A stretch of 14,800 bases of DNA from Alphaproteobacteria bacterium (GTDB taxonomy: Bacteria > Myxococcota_A > UBA796 > GCA-2862545): contig JACKEQ010000061.1 of the NCBI GenBank assembly GCA_020632885.1, positions 1 through 14,800 on the forward strand, read 5' to 3'. The translations under genes and the position numbers were made by a program. The notes beneath the pieces are model-generated. The model was not told where the DNA came from, ran no database searches, and saw only the letters and a list, made by a program, of their open reading frames with translations. Below, piece by piece: positions 1-6,159 of the stretch. The stretch's first letter is position 1. The number at the start of each line of letters is the position of its first letter.

Positions 1-993
1 TCGCTGCACCCGGACCTCGCGGTGACCAGCCTGCCGGTCGTGATCGCGCCTGGTGCCTGGGAGCGTGGGGAACAGGCCGTGGTCGAGGTCCCGGTGACCG
101 TCGCCGCGTCCCACACCGACAGCACACCCCTGCCGCTGGCCCTGGATCTCCTCGACGACGCGGAGTCCTTCGCCGTCTCCACGGACGTCCCGGTGCCCTG
201 GCCGTCCGTCGGGATCGGGTCCGTCCTGGTCGGGGGTGACGGGGTGCTCGACCCCGACGAGACCGCGCACGTCCTGATCACCGTGCGCAACGACGGTGCG
301 CTGTCCACGGGGCCGATGACCTGCACCCTGGCGTCCACCGGACCGGCCGCCACGGTCACGGGCGGCACGAACCCGTACGGCGACCTCCCTCCCGGTTCCG
401 TGGCCCTCCAGCCCACGACGGTCACCGCGGTGGGCGGATCCCCTGGGGACACCCTGCCCCTGGTGCTGACCTGCGTGGGCGACCGCGGCACCTGGGTGCT
501 CCCGGTCTCCCTCGCCCTCGGTGGGGTGCCGTGGGCCGTGCTGCCCCTCGACCCCGCCGGTGATGCCCTCCCCGGCGCGTCCCTCGACCTCCGCGAGGCC
601 CGCTGGCGCCGGGACGCCGGCACGCTCACCGTCGAGCTGACGGCGGCAGGGCCCATCGCGCCCGACCCCGTGGTGGAGCTCTGGATGCACAACCCGGGCT
701 CCACCTTCCAGGCCCACGTGGTGACCCTCGGGCCCACGGGTGCTGCGCTGTACGGCGTGCGCCAGCAGGGCTGGACGCCGCTCGGTACACCGACGGTGGC
801 CGTGGACGGGTCGATCCTCACGGTGGACCTGCTGGAGGCGGACCTCGCCCTCGTGGACCCCCAGCTCTCCATCGCCGCGGGCACCGGGTTCTGCGGGGCC
901 GCGGGCTACCACTGCGACCAGTGGCCGGACGGTTGGGGGAACCCGTGGGTACCGCCGCTGGACACCTCCACCTGGCCGGTGATGGCCTGGTGA
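1..993 (+). CDS. C-terminal part of a large secreted beta-sandwich protein (5' end outside window)
   Basis: The reading frame is open from base 1 to a TGA at 991-993, giving 330 visible residues. The first possible start, a GTG at 22, has no ribosome binding site in front of it, so the gene almost certainly begins upstream of the window. The visible part is rich in beta-strand-like Val/Thr/Leu stretches separated by Gly/Pro turns. Around visible residues 77-95 it has a GDGVLDPDET segment followed by VLITVRNDG. This is the typical opening of Ig-like domains found next to the catalytic domain in secreted peptidases (for example gingipain-type C25 or subtilisin-type) of Myxococcota and Bacteroidetes. 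The last 130 residues look like a further beta domain, with two Cys near the end (FCGAAGYHC). No catalytic motif is visible, so the enzyme class, if any, cannot be decided here. The secreted beta-sandwich character is fairly sure; the link to peptidases is inference. Confidence 0.75.
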   Translation, partial: SLHPDLAVTSLPVVIAPGAWERGEQAVVEVPVTVAASHTDSTPLPLALDLLDDAESFAVSTDVPVPWPSVGIGSVLVGGDGVLDPDETAHVLITVRNDGALSTGPMTCTLASTGPAATVTGGTNPYGDLPPGSVALQPTTVTAVGGSPGDTLPLVLTCVGDRGTWVLPVSLALGGVPWAVLPLDPAGDALPGASLDLREARWRRDAGTLTVELTAAGPIAPDPVVELWMHNPGSTFQAHVVTLGPTGAALYGVRQQGWTPLGTPTVAVDGSILTVDLLEADLALVDPQLSIAAGTGFCGAAGYHCDQWPDGWGNPWVPPLDTSTWPVMAW

Positions 994-1015
994 TACGCAA
1001 CCTCCACACCAGCGC

Positions 1016-1030
1016 GGCCCACGACGGGCC
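1016..1030. other. Small GC hairpin between the secreted protein and the response regulator
   Basis: GGCCC (1016-1020) and GGGCC (1026-1030) form a perfect 5-bp stem with a 5-base loop in the 58-base gap between the two genes. There is no T-run after it, so as an intrinsic terminator it is weak. It may attenuate read-through or be chance in such GC-rich DNA. Confidence 0.25.
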
Positions 1031-1041
1031 ACCATCGCAGC

Positions 1042-1047
1042 AGGAGG
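1042..1047 (+). promoter_or_regulatory. Ribosome binding site of the response regulator
   Basis: A perfect AGGAGG sits 4 bases before the ATG at 1052 and fixes that start. Confidence 0.8.
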
Positions 1048-1051
1048 CGAA

Positions 1052-1747
1052 ATGCAGACGGCCGGTGAGGCCAGTCCCGTAGCCAGGATCCTGCTCGTGG
1101 AGGACGACCGGGACCTCGCCGAGCTCACGGCCGAGCTCCTCGAGCTCCAGGGGCACACGGTCGTGATCGACGACGGCCGGCGCGCGCTCGACCTGATCCT
1201 CGAGACCCAGCCGGACCTCGTGCTCCTGGACGTGGAGCTCCCGAGCATGACGGGCTTCGGTATCTGCAACAAGGCCCGGCGCGGCGGCTACACGGGCCCT
1301 GTGGTGTTCCTGACCGCCCGGAGGACCGACGTGGACGAGCTGCTCGCCTTCGAGCTCGGCGGCGACGACTTCGTGCGAAAGCCCGTGGACCCGCGCATCC
1401 TGGTGCTCCGCGTGGCCGCCGGCCTGCGCCGGGTCCAGAGCAGCCCCACGTGGACGGACGGCGAGCTCTCCATCGATGGCGCGAGGCGCCTGGTGTCGGT
1501 GCGCGAGGAGCCCGTCCCCCTCACCACCGGTCAGTTCGACCTCCTGCTGCTCCTCGCGCGCACCGCACCCGAGCCGGTCGACCGGGCCGCGTACTACGCG
1601 CGCATCCGCGGCATCGCCTACGACGGGATGGACCGCGGCTACGACAGCCGCATCCGTGAGCTTCGCGCCCGCCTGGCGCCGTGGGGCGTGGACACCCGCA
1701 TCGTGACCGTGCGGGGCGTGGGGTACGCGCTGGCGCCGCCGACCTGA
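1052..1747 (+). CDS. OmpR/PhoB-type response regulator, orphan
   Basis: A 231-aa two-domain response regulator that would receive a phosphoryl group from a sensor histidine kinase and bind DNA as a dimer. The receiver domain spans about residues 11-125. Its acidic pair is E17/D18 with D19, the phospho-acceptor is D60 (in LVLLDVELP), the switch Thr is T88, and the conserved Lys is K110 followed by Pro. The second half (about 135-231) is a winged helix. It contains LTTGQFDLLLLLA, which fits helix 1, a RGYDSRIRELRARL recognition-helix region, and the terminal TVRGVGYAL hairpin typical of the Trans_Reg_C family. The length is normal for the family and no key residue is missing. The start is set by an AGGAGG 4 bases upstream. 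No histidine kinase gene lies next to it in the window, so its partner and targets are unknown. Family assignment is very sure; regulon and signal are not visible. Confidence 0.95.
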   Translation: MQTAGEASPVARILLVEDDRDLAELTAELLELQGHTVVIDDGRRALDLILETQPDLVLLDVELPSMTGFGICNKARRGGYTGPVVFLTARRTDVDELLAFELGGDDFVRKPVDPRILVLRVAAGLRRVQSSPTWTDGELSIDGARRLVSVREEPVPLTTGQFDLLLLLARTAPEPVDRAAYYARIRGIAYDGMDRGYDSRIRELRARLAPWGVDTRIVTVRGVGYALAPPT

Positions 1748-1772
1748 CGCGCAGGGCCGGCCGCGCTATCCT
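1744..1772 (+). promoter_or_regulatory. Candidate sigma70-type promoter of udp
   Basis: CTGACG (1744-1749, 4 of 6 matches to TTGACA) is followed after exactly 17 bases by TATCCT (1767-1772, 4 of 6 matches to TATAAT). The -35 element overlaps the stop region of the response regulator gene. Transcription would begin near 1779, just before the Shine-Dalgarno sequence. The -10 belongs to a GCTAYC-type box seen before other genes here. Confidence 0.45.
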
Positions 1773-1791
1773 CCGCGGCTCGGAGAACCCC

Positions 1792-2586
1792 ATGACCGCG
1801 CGCTACCACATCGGCTTCGGGCCCGAGGACGTCCAGGGCATCGACACCGTCCTCCTGTGCGGCGACCCCGACCGCGCCACCCGCATCGCGAACGAGCACC
1901 TCACCTTCGAGCGCACGCTCTCCACGCACCGGGGCCTGCACAGCCACATCGGCGTGACCCCGGGGGGTCGGCGCGTGATCGCCGCGACGAGCGGCATGGG
2001 CGCGCCCTCCACGAGCATCGTGGTCAACGAGCTCGCCCAGGTCGGCGTGCGGCACATCCTGCGCATCGGGACGTCGGGCTCCCTGCAGGAGCACGTGAAG
2101 CCCGGCAGCGTCGTGATCACCCGCGCCGCCCTCTGCCGCCAGGGAGCCGCGGAGGACATCGCCCCCACGGGCTACCCCGCCGCCGCGAGCCCGTTCTGGA
2201 CGATGGCCCTCGCCGGGGCCGCGAAGGCCCGCGGGCTCGACTGGCACGTCGGGATCACCGCGTCCGTCGACACGTTCTTCGAGGGCCAGGAGCGCGCGGA
2301 CACCTCGTTCAACAAGCACCTCCTCCGCCGGAACCGCGGGATGCTGGACGAGTACCGGGCGCTGCGCGTGCTCAACATGGAGATGGAGAGCGGCACGCTG
2401 TTCAAGCTCGCGAGCGTCTACGGCATCGGCGCGGGCACCGTGTGCGCGATCATCGCGGCGCGCGTGCAGAGCGAAGCCGTCGAGCAGGACCTCATCGCCC
2501 GCACGGAGCGCGCCGCCATCCAGGTCGCCGTGGAGGCGGTCGACTCCATCGACCCCGCGTGGCTGGACGCCAGCCACCGCTGGTGA
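1792..2586 (+). CDS. udp: Uridine phosphorylase
   Basis: A 264-aa cytoplasmic nucleoside phosphorylase that splits uridine and phosphate into uracil and ribose-1-phosphate in pyrimidine salvage. It follows the E. coli Udp sequence almost end to end. It has GDPDR (24-28) for phosphate, the MGAPSTSIVVNELAQVG segment (about 69-85), RIGTSG (91-96) with the phosphate/ribose-binding Thr94, GITASVDTFFEGQER (154-168) and NMEMES (195-200). The GQER motif carries Q166 and R168, which in E. coli Udp recognise the uracil ring. This favours uridine phosphorylase over purine nucleoside phosphorylase, which shares the PNP_UDP_1 fold. The frame is open further upstream, but ATG 1792 has GGAG (1782-1785) at a good distance and gives the family's N-terminus. 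The gene is convergent with the next one, with only 3 bases between the two stop codons. It probably has its own promoter. Confidence 0.93.
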   Translation: MTARYHIGFGPEDVQGIDTVLLCGDPDRATRIANEHLTFERTLSTHRGLHSHIGVTPGGRRVIAATSGMGAPSTSIVVNELAQVGVRHILRIGTSGSLQEHVKPGSVVITRAALCRQGAAEDIAPTGYPAAASPFWTMALAGAAKARGLDWHVGITASVDTFFEGQERADTSFNKHLLRRNRGMLDEYRALRVLNMEMESGTLFKLASVYGIGAGTVCAIIAARVQSEAVEQDLIARTERAAIQVAVEAVDSIDPAWLDASHRW

Positions 2587-2594
2587 CGATCACC
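2559..2594. terminator. Candidate two-way terminator at convergent stops (two hairpins)
   Basis: The end of udp contains a perfect 8-bp stem, GTGGCTGG (2559-2566) with CCAGCCAC (2570-2577) and a 3-base loop. It is followed by a second short stem, GGTGA (2582-2586) with TCACC (2590-2594) and a CGA loop. The second hairpin includes the stop codons of both converging genes. Neither is followed by a T-run, so termination is inferred from position and symmetry only. Confidence 0.4.
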
Positions 2595-3054
2595 GCATCC
2601 ACCGCCCCATCGCCGGGAAGCCGTCCGGTTGGCCCGGCATCGCGGTCATGCCGTACCAGGCCAGGAGCGGGTAGCCGAAACCCCCTCCCGAGGTGAACGC
2701 CTGGATATAGGCCTCCGAGCTGCCCTTGTAGCCGTCAGCATGGAAGAGGGCTTCCGGCGCACCTCCGATCGCCTGCAGGGCGGCCCACGACCAGGCGATG
2801 GCGGCCATCTCATCGCCGGTGTCCTGCCCGCACGCGAACACGTCCCCGGTGAGGGAGGCCCGCTGATCGGCCGGCGCGACCGCGATGTGGCCGGCTTCGT
2901 GGAGCGCGTCGCCCGGGTGCGTGAGGCGCGCGGCGTCCACGAGCAGGCAGCCCCGGTCCGTCATCAGGCCCGGGAGGAAGCCAGCGGTCACCTCCGCCGT
3001 GCGGTACGGCAGGCCGATCCGGTCGAAGAACGCCAGGATCTCGTCGAGCGTCAC
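2590..3054 (-). CDS. Small HEAGH-motif putative zinc metalloprotein, unknown family
   Basis: A 154-aa protein with no signal peptide or membrane segment, so probably cytoplasmic. The centre has DALHEAGHIAV, in which H52, E53 and H56 form an HExxH zinc site. A strongly patterned region follows (about 80-135): GDEMAAIAWSWAALQAIG, a Phe-His-x-Asp-Gly-Tyr-Lys-Gly segment, then GYPLLAWYGMT. E82 is a candidate third zinc ligand. I recognise this as a style of conserved hypothetical protein but cannot name a family with a known activity. The length is far below that of normal peptidases. The GTG start (3054) overlaps the stop of the M1 aminopeptidase gene as GTGA, so it is very probably translated by coupling to that gene. 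The zinc site is seen in the sequence; peptidase activity and any role with the aminopeptidase are inferred. Confidence 0.8.
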   Translation of the reverse strand: MTLDEILAFFDRIGLPYRTAEVTAGFLPGLMTDRGCLLVDAARLTHPGDALHEAGHIAVAPADQRASLTGDVFACGQDTGDEMAAIAWSWAALQAIGGAPEALFHADGYKGSSEAYIQAFTSGGGFGYPLLAWYGMTAMPGQPDGFPAMGRWMR

Positions 3055-4757
3055 AGCCCCAGGGCCTTCAGCTTGAGACGGGTGGACCCGTGCAGGCGGG
3101 GCGCGTTCGCGGCGTAGAGCTCGCGGGCCAGCGGCAGGAGGTCGTCGCGGGCGACCATGGCGGCGTACACGGGCTCGAGGAGCTTCGTGCGCCCGACCGT
3201 GTCGAGGAAGCCGCGCAGCTGGTCCTCCAGGCCCCGCGCGCCCGTACGCACGGCCAGGGCGAGCCAGGACGCGCGCAGCTCTGCGTTCGAGAGAGCGTCG
3301 ATGCCGAGCTGCCCGGCCGCCTCCCGGGCGTCCACCGAAGACGGGAGCCGCGCCAGCACCCAGAGCTTCTCGGTCGTGGTGCGGGCCTCGGTGAGGTCGC
3401 CGCCCTCGCGGGCGATCCGCTCGAGGGCCTCGAGCCGCTCGGACCGGAACGTCGGGGCGTCCGCGGGCAGACCGTCCTCCGTGGTCCAGGCATCGAGGTC
3501 CACGCCCGCGTCCGGGAGCCGCTCGCGCACGAAGTCGAGGAAGGTGGCGGTGGAGATCGACCGGAAGCGGAAGGTGGCGATGTAGTCCGCCACGAAGGCG
3601 TCGAAGCGCGGGCGTCCCACCGCACGCTCGAGGGCCGTGACGAGCAGGAAGCCCTTCTCGTAGGGCACCCGCGAGAACTCGGCGTCGGGGTCGAGGCCGG
3701 CCTGGTCGTACACGAGGGCCGTGCGGCGACCGCCGCGGGTGCGGGCCTCCATCACGGCCTCGAGCCCGAGCCGCCCGAGCACGCACTGCTGGCGGGCCTC
3801 CTCCTCGCCGTAGAGCACCTCGACGATGCGGCGCTCCGCCCACACGGTCCAGCCCTCGTTGAGCCAGAAGTCCTCGTTCGTGGCGTTGGTGACGAGGTTC
3901 CCGGTCCACGAGTGGGCGAGCTCGTGGGCCAGCACGCCCACGAGGCTCCGGTCGCCCGCGAGCAGCGTGGGGGTGAGGAAGGTCATCCGGGGGTTCTCCA
4001 TGCCCCCGAGCGGGAACGACGGCGGCAGGACCACGAAGTCGTAGCGGTCCCAGGCGTAGGGCCCGAACAGCGACTCGGCGGTCTCCAGCATGGACTCCGC
4101 GTCCGCGAACTCCCACGCGGCGGCCTCGAGGGTGGCGGGCTCGGCCCAGACGCGCGTGCGCGGCCCGAGGTCGCGGGACGCGAGGTCGCCCACCGCGAAG
4201 GCCAGCAGGTAGGGCGGGATGGGCTGGGGCATCGCGAACGCGAGCCAGCCGTCGCGGGCCACGCCCGGGGCGGCCGACATCACCGCGGTGAGCCCGTCCG
4301 GCACGCGCAGCCGGGCGTCGTAGCGGATCCGCGCCGCCGGCGTGTCCTGGAGCGGCGCGATGGACCGTGCGTGGATCGCCTGGCACTGGCTCAGCAGGAA
4401 CGGCCGCGTGCCGGCCGTCTGCGCGGGATCGAGCCACATCAGGGCGCTGGCGTCGGGGGAGGTGCGCCACGTGAGCGTGACGGTCGGGGTGGCGCGCTCG
4501 AGCTGCAGGGTGAGCCGGCTGCCGAGCACGGGGTCCGCAGGGTGCAGGGTGAAGCCCACGGGCCCCGTGGCGTCGCGCACCTCGAGGATCTCCAGCCCGC
4601 GGGTGTCGAGGTCGACGGGGCCGCTGGCGGGCTCCGCGAACGTCAGGGTGCCGCGCCCCTCCAGGACCCGCGCGTCCATGCGGACGTCGAGCTCGAGATC
4701 GAGGTGGACCGTGCGGGCCTGGGTGAGATCGGCGTAGCTGTGCGGGTCGTGGCGCAT
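3051..4757 (-). CDS. M1-family aminopeptidase, leukotriene A4 hydrolase-like
   Basis: A 568-aa zinc aminopeptidase without a signal peptide, which would remove N-terminal residues from short peptides. The domain order is the LTA4-hydrolase one: an N-terminal beta saddle (about 1-190), the catalytic thermolysin-like domain (about 190-430) and a helical C-terminal domain (to 568). QCQAIHARSIAPLQDTP (124-140) is close to the human LTA4H segment. GGMENP (251-256) is the exopeptidase motif. HELAH (278-282), then 18 residues and E301, gives the zinc site. Tyr366 in PYEKG matches the catalytic Tyr383 of human LTA4H. D358 matches Asp375, and R523/K525 match the carboxylate-binding Arg563/Lys565. The human Tyr378 position is Phe361 here. 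ATG 4757 is preceded by GGAGGG at a 4-base spacing. The gene starts 29 bases after the previous gene of the operon and overlaps the next by GTGA. Aminopeptidase is confident; epoxide-hydrolase activity is not expected but cannot be excluded. Confidence 0.93.
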   Translation of the reverse strand: MRHDPHSYADLTQARTVHLDLELDVRMDARVLEGRGTLTFAEPASGPVDLDTRGLEILEVRDATGPVGFTLHPADPVLGSRLTLQLERATPTVTLTWRTSPDASALMWLDPAQTAGTRPFLLSQCQAIHARSIAPLQDTPAARIRYDARLRVPDGLTAVMSAAPGVARDGWLAFAMPQPIPPYLLAFAVGDLASRDLGPRTRVWAEPATLEAAAWEFADAESMLETAESLFGPYAWDRYDFVVLPPSFPLGGMENPRMTFLTPTLLAGDRSLVGVLAHELAHSWTGNLVTNATNEDFWLNEGWTVWAERRIVEVLYGEEEARQQCVLGRLGLEAVMEARTRGGRRTALVYDQAGLDPDAEFSRVPYEKGFLLVTALERAVGRPRFDAFVADYIATFRFRSISTATFLDFVRERLPDAGVDLDAWTTEDGLPADAPTFRSERLEALERIAREGGDLTEARTTTEKLWVLARLPSSVDAREAAGQLGIDALSNAELRASWLALAVRTGARGLEDQLRGFLDTVGRTKLLEPVYAAMVARDDLLPLARELYAANAPRLHGSTRLKLKALGL

Positions 4758-4761
4758 CCTG

Positions 4762-4767
4762 CCCTCC
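4762..4767 (-). promoter_or_regulatory. Ribosome binding site of the M1 aminopeptidase
   Basis: GGAGGG (read on the minus strand) lies 4 bases before the ATG at 4757. It decides the start, because the frame stays open for more than 600 bases further upstream. Confidence 0.75.
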
Positions 4768-4786
4768 GGCCGGTCAGATAGCGGCT

Positions 4787-5515
4787 TCAGCGACTCACGG
4801 CGACGGGGCCGACGTCGGGATCGAGCCGCAGGTGACGCACCCCGACGAAGGCCGCGCCCATCGCGCTCTCCGGCGGGAGACCACAATACACGTGGGCCGC
4901 CACGGCCTCCCCCGCTCTCGCCAGGGTCACCGGCTGCACCCACGCCCGCTCGCCCCCGAGCGCCCAGGTCGTGGCCAGCGCGCCCATCCAGGCGGGCTCC
5001 AGGCCGTCCACGGCCACGAGGAGCCCGTCCTGCACGACCCAGACGCCCCGCGTCGTCGCCAGCGCCCCGCGGGCGTCGCCGTACCGCGACCGCGTGGACC
5101 CGTCGGCCAGCGTGAGGGTGCTCCGCCCGTCCCAGCTCGCGCCCCCAGCCGCCACGGGCTCCGAGAAGCGCGGACGCCCGGAGGCTCGCCAGCCGGGATC
5201 GGAGGCCTCGCGCGGCAGGAGTGCCCAGGCCTGCGCCGCCCGACGGTCGGCCTCCAGCGTGGACGCGAAGCGCACCGGAGCCTCCGCCACACGCTCGACC
5301 AGCCAGCGGAGCCCGTCCTCTCCCCACGCGGCCCGTACGCCCGCCTCGAGCTCGCCCGCGAGCGCCGCTGCGTGGGAGACGGAGGTGCACCGCTCGTGCC
5401 CGTAGAGCGGGTCGTACCCGGTGTGGAGGTCGACCCGCCAGGGACCCACCACCAGCCGCGCGGTGTCCGCCCGGGTCGTCCCGGTCTCGAGCATCGCGGG
5501 CGTCCAGATGATCAC
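4787..5515 (-). CDS. Protein of unknown function in the aminopeptidase operon
   Basis: A 242-aa protein that I do not recognise. It has no signal peptide, no membrane segment and no known catalytic motif. It begins IIWTPAMLETGTTRADTARLVVGPWRVDLHTGYDPLYGHERCTSVSH. A helical stretch (about 48-100, GELEAGVRAAWGEDGLRWLVERVAEAP) follows. The rest is beta-rich, with short repeated turns (SWDGRSTLTLADGS, GVWVVQDGLLVAVDGL, HVYCGLPPESAMGAAFVGVRHLRL). The frame is open upstream. The start is placed at GTG 5515 because that codon overlaps the stop of the preceding gene as GTGA, the same arrangement as the other coupled gene pairs here. It lies 29 bases before the aminopeptidase gene in the same direction. 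A role with the preceding 192-aa protein is likely from the coupling. No function is claimed. Confidence 0.75.
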   Translation of the reverse strand: MIIWTPAMLETGTTRADTARLVVGPWRVDLHTGYDPLYGHERCTSVSHAAALAGELEAGVRAAWGEDGLRWLVERVAEAPVRFASTLEADRRAAQAWALLPREASDPGWRASGRPRFSEPVAAGGASWDGRSTLTLADGSTRSRYGDARGALATTRGVWVVQDGLLVAVDGLEPAWMGALATTWALGGERAWVQPVTLARAGEAVAAHVYCGLPPESAMGAAFVGVRHLRLDPDVGPVAVSR

Positions 5516-6090
5516 GTCCGGTGCAGGAGGAAGTAGCTGTCGAGGCGCCGCTCGCGACCCAGCACGACGCGGTGGGCGCTGCCGATCAGCACGCCGTCCC
5601 CCACCACGCGCAGGTAGTCGCGGGTGTGGTGGTACACGAAGAAGGACAGCCCGCGACCGTTGCCCCGGACCTCCGGCCACCCCGGACACGGCGGTGCGGC
5701 AGGGACCTGGAAGTAGTCCACCAGCCACGCGGCGCGGGCGCTCTCCTCCGCTCCCGTGGGGCGCGCCAGGAAGTAGCCCGGCCCGAGGAAGCGACGCGTG
5801 CGGCCCTCGTTGTAGCCCCAGATCCGATCGCCCTCGCGCACGAAGCGCTTCTCGAAGTCCCGGAAGAGCGGCAGGCTGTTCTTGCCGCGGTGCACGACGG
5901 GCTGGTCACCTTCCACCAGATCGCCCGCCTCCACGGGCCTGGAGGCCTCCGCCTTGAGCCAGAGCGTGCGCTGGTGACGCTTCTGGAGGGCCGCCAGAGA
6001 CGCCCACCGGGCGTCGGGCGCCAGGTTCGCGAGGTGGGCCGCGATGTCCGCGATCGTGCCGGAGCTCTCGATGTGGGCTGCGAGGTCCAC
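5512..6090 (-). CDS. Protein of unknown function, first gene of the aminopeptidase operon
   Basis: A 192-aa protein of unknown family with no signal peptide. The first 45 residues look helical (IADIAAHLANLAPDARWASLAALQKRHQ). The remainder is a beta-rich segment with many aromatic and charged residues: VVHRGKNSLPLFRDFEKRF (66-83), RIWGYNEGRTRRFLGPGYFLARP (89-111), GLSFFVYHHTRDYLRVVGDGVLIGSAHRVVLGRERRLDSYFLL (147-189). The Gly/Pro-rich turn before YFLA and the HH near 154-155 are the clearest conserved-looking points. GTG 6090 is taken as start because AGGAGG (6100-6095) sits 4 bases upstream. Its stop overlaps the next gene's start as GTGA. It heads a four-gene run on this strand with a candidate promoter just upstream. 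An enzyme or ligand-binding protein is possible; the sequence alone does not say. Confidence 0.75.
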   Translation of the reverse strand: MDLAAHIESSGTIADIAAHLANLAPDARWASLAALQKRHQRTLWLKAEASRPVEAGDLVEGDQPVVHRGKNSLPLFRDFEKRFVREGDRIWGYNEGRTRRFLGPGYFLARPTGAEESARAAWLVDYFQVPAAPPCPGWPEVRGNGRGLSFFVYHHTRDYLRVVGDGVLIGSAHRVVLGRERRLDSYFLLHRT

Positions 6091-6129
6091 GCGTCCTCCT
6101 GGGTCTCTTCTACCCGCCTCGACACGGGT

Positions 6130-6158
6130 GTGATAGCCGCCGCGCTCCTGGAGGTCAT
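6130..6158 (-). promoter_or_regulatory. Candidate promoter of the 6090-to-2590 operon
   Basis: On the minus strand ATGACC (6158-6153, 4 of 6 to TTGACA) is followed after 17 bases by TATCAC (6135-6130, 4 of 6 to TATAAT), inside a GCTATCAC box. A start near 6123 leaves a leader of about 33 bases before GTG 6090. The -35 overlaps the Shine-Dalgarno region of the divergent esterase gene, so the two directions may interfere. ACAC/GTGT dyad symmetry at 6122-6131 touches the -10 and could be an operator, though it is short. Confidence 0.4.
6150..6154 (+). promoter_or_regulatory. Ribosome binding site of the esterase
   Basis: GGAGG lies 5 bases before the ATG at 6160 and selects this start, although the frame is open far upstream on the plus strand. 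Confidence 0.75.
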
Positions 6159-6159
6159 C

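Noticed and set aside
3090..4781. A 563-codon open frame on the plus strand opposite the aminopeptidase gene
   Set aside because: Low-complexity Arg/Gly/Glu composition and no motif, while the minus strand encodes a full M1 aminopeptidase with all catalytic residues.
4758..5390. Upstream extension of the aminopeptidase frame to about 779 codons
   Set aside because: The extension runs opposite-frame through the 242-aa gene, is Arg/Gly-rich, and a strong ribosome binding site marks ATG 4757 as the start.
6122..6131. ACAC/GTGT dyad as an operator for a named regulator
   Set aside because: Only four base pairs per arm; too short to assign to any regulator in GC-rich DNA. It is mentioned only with the promoter.
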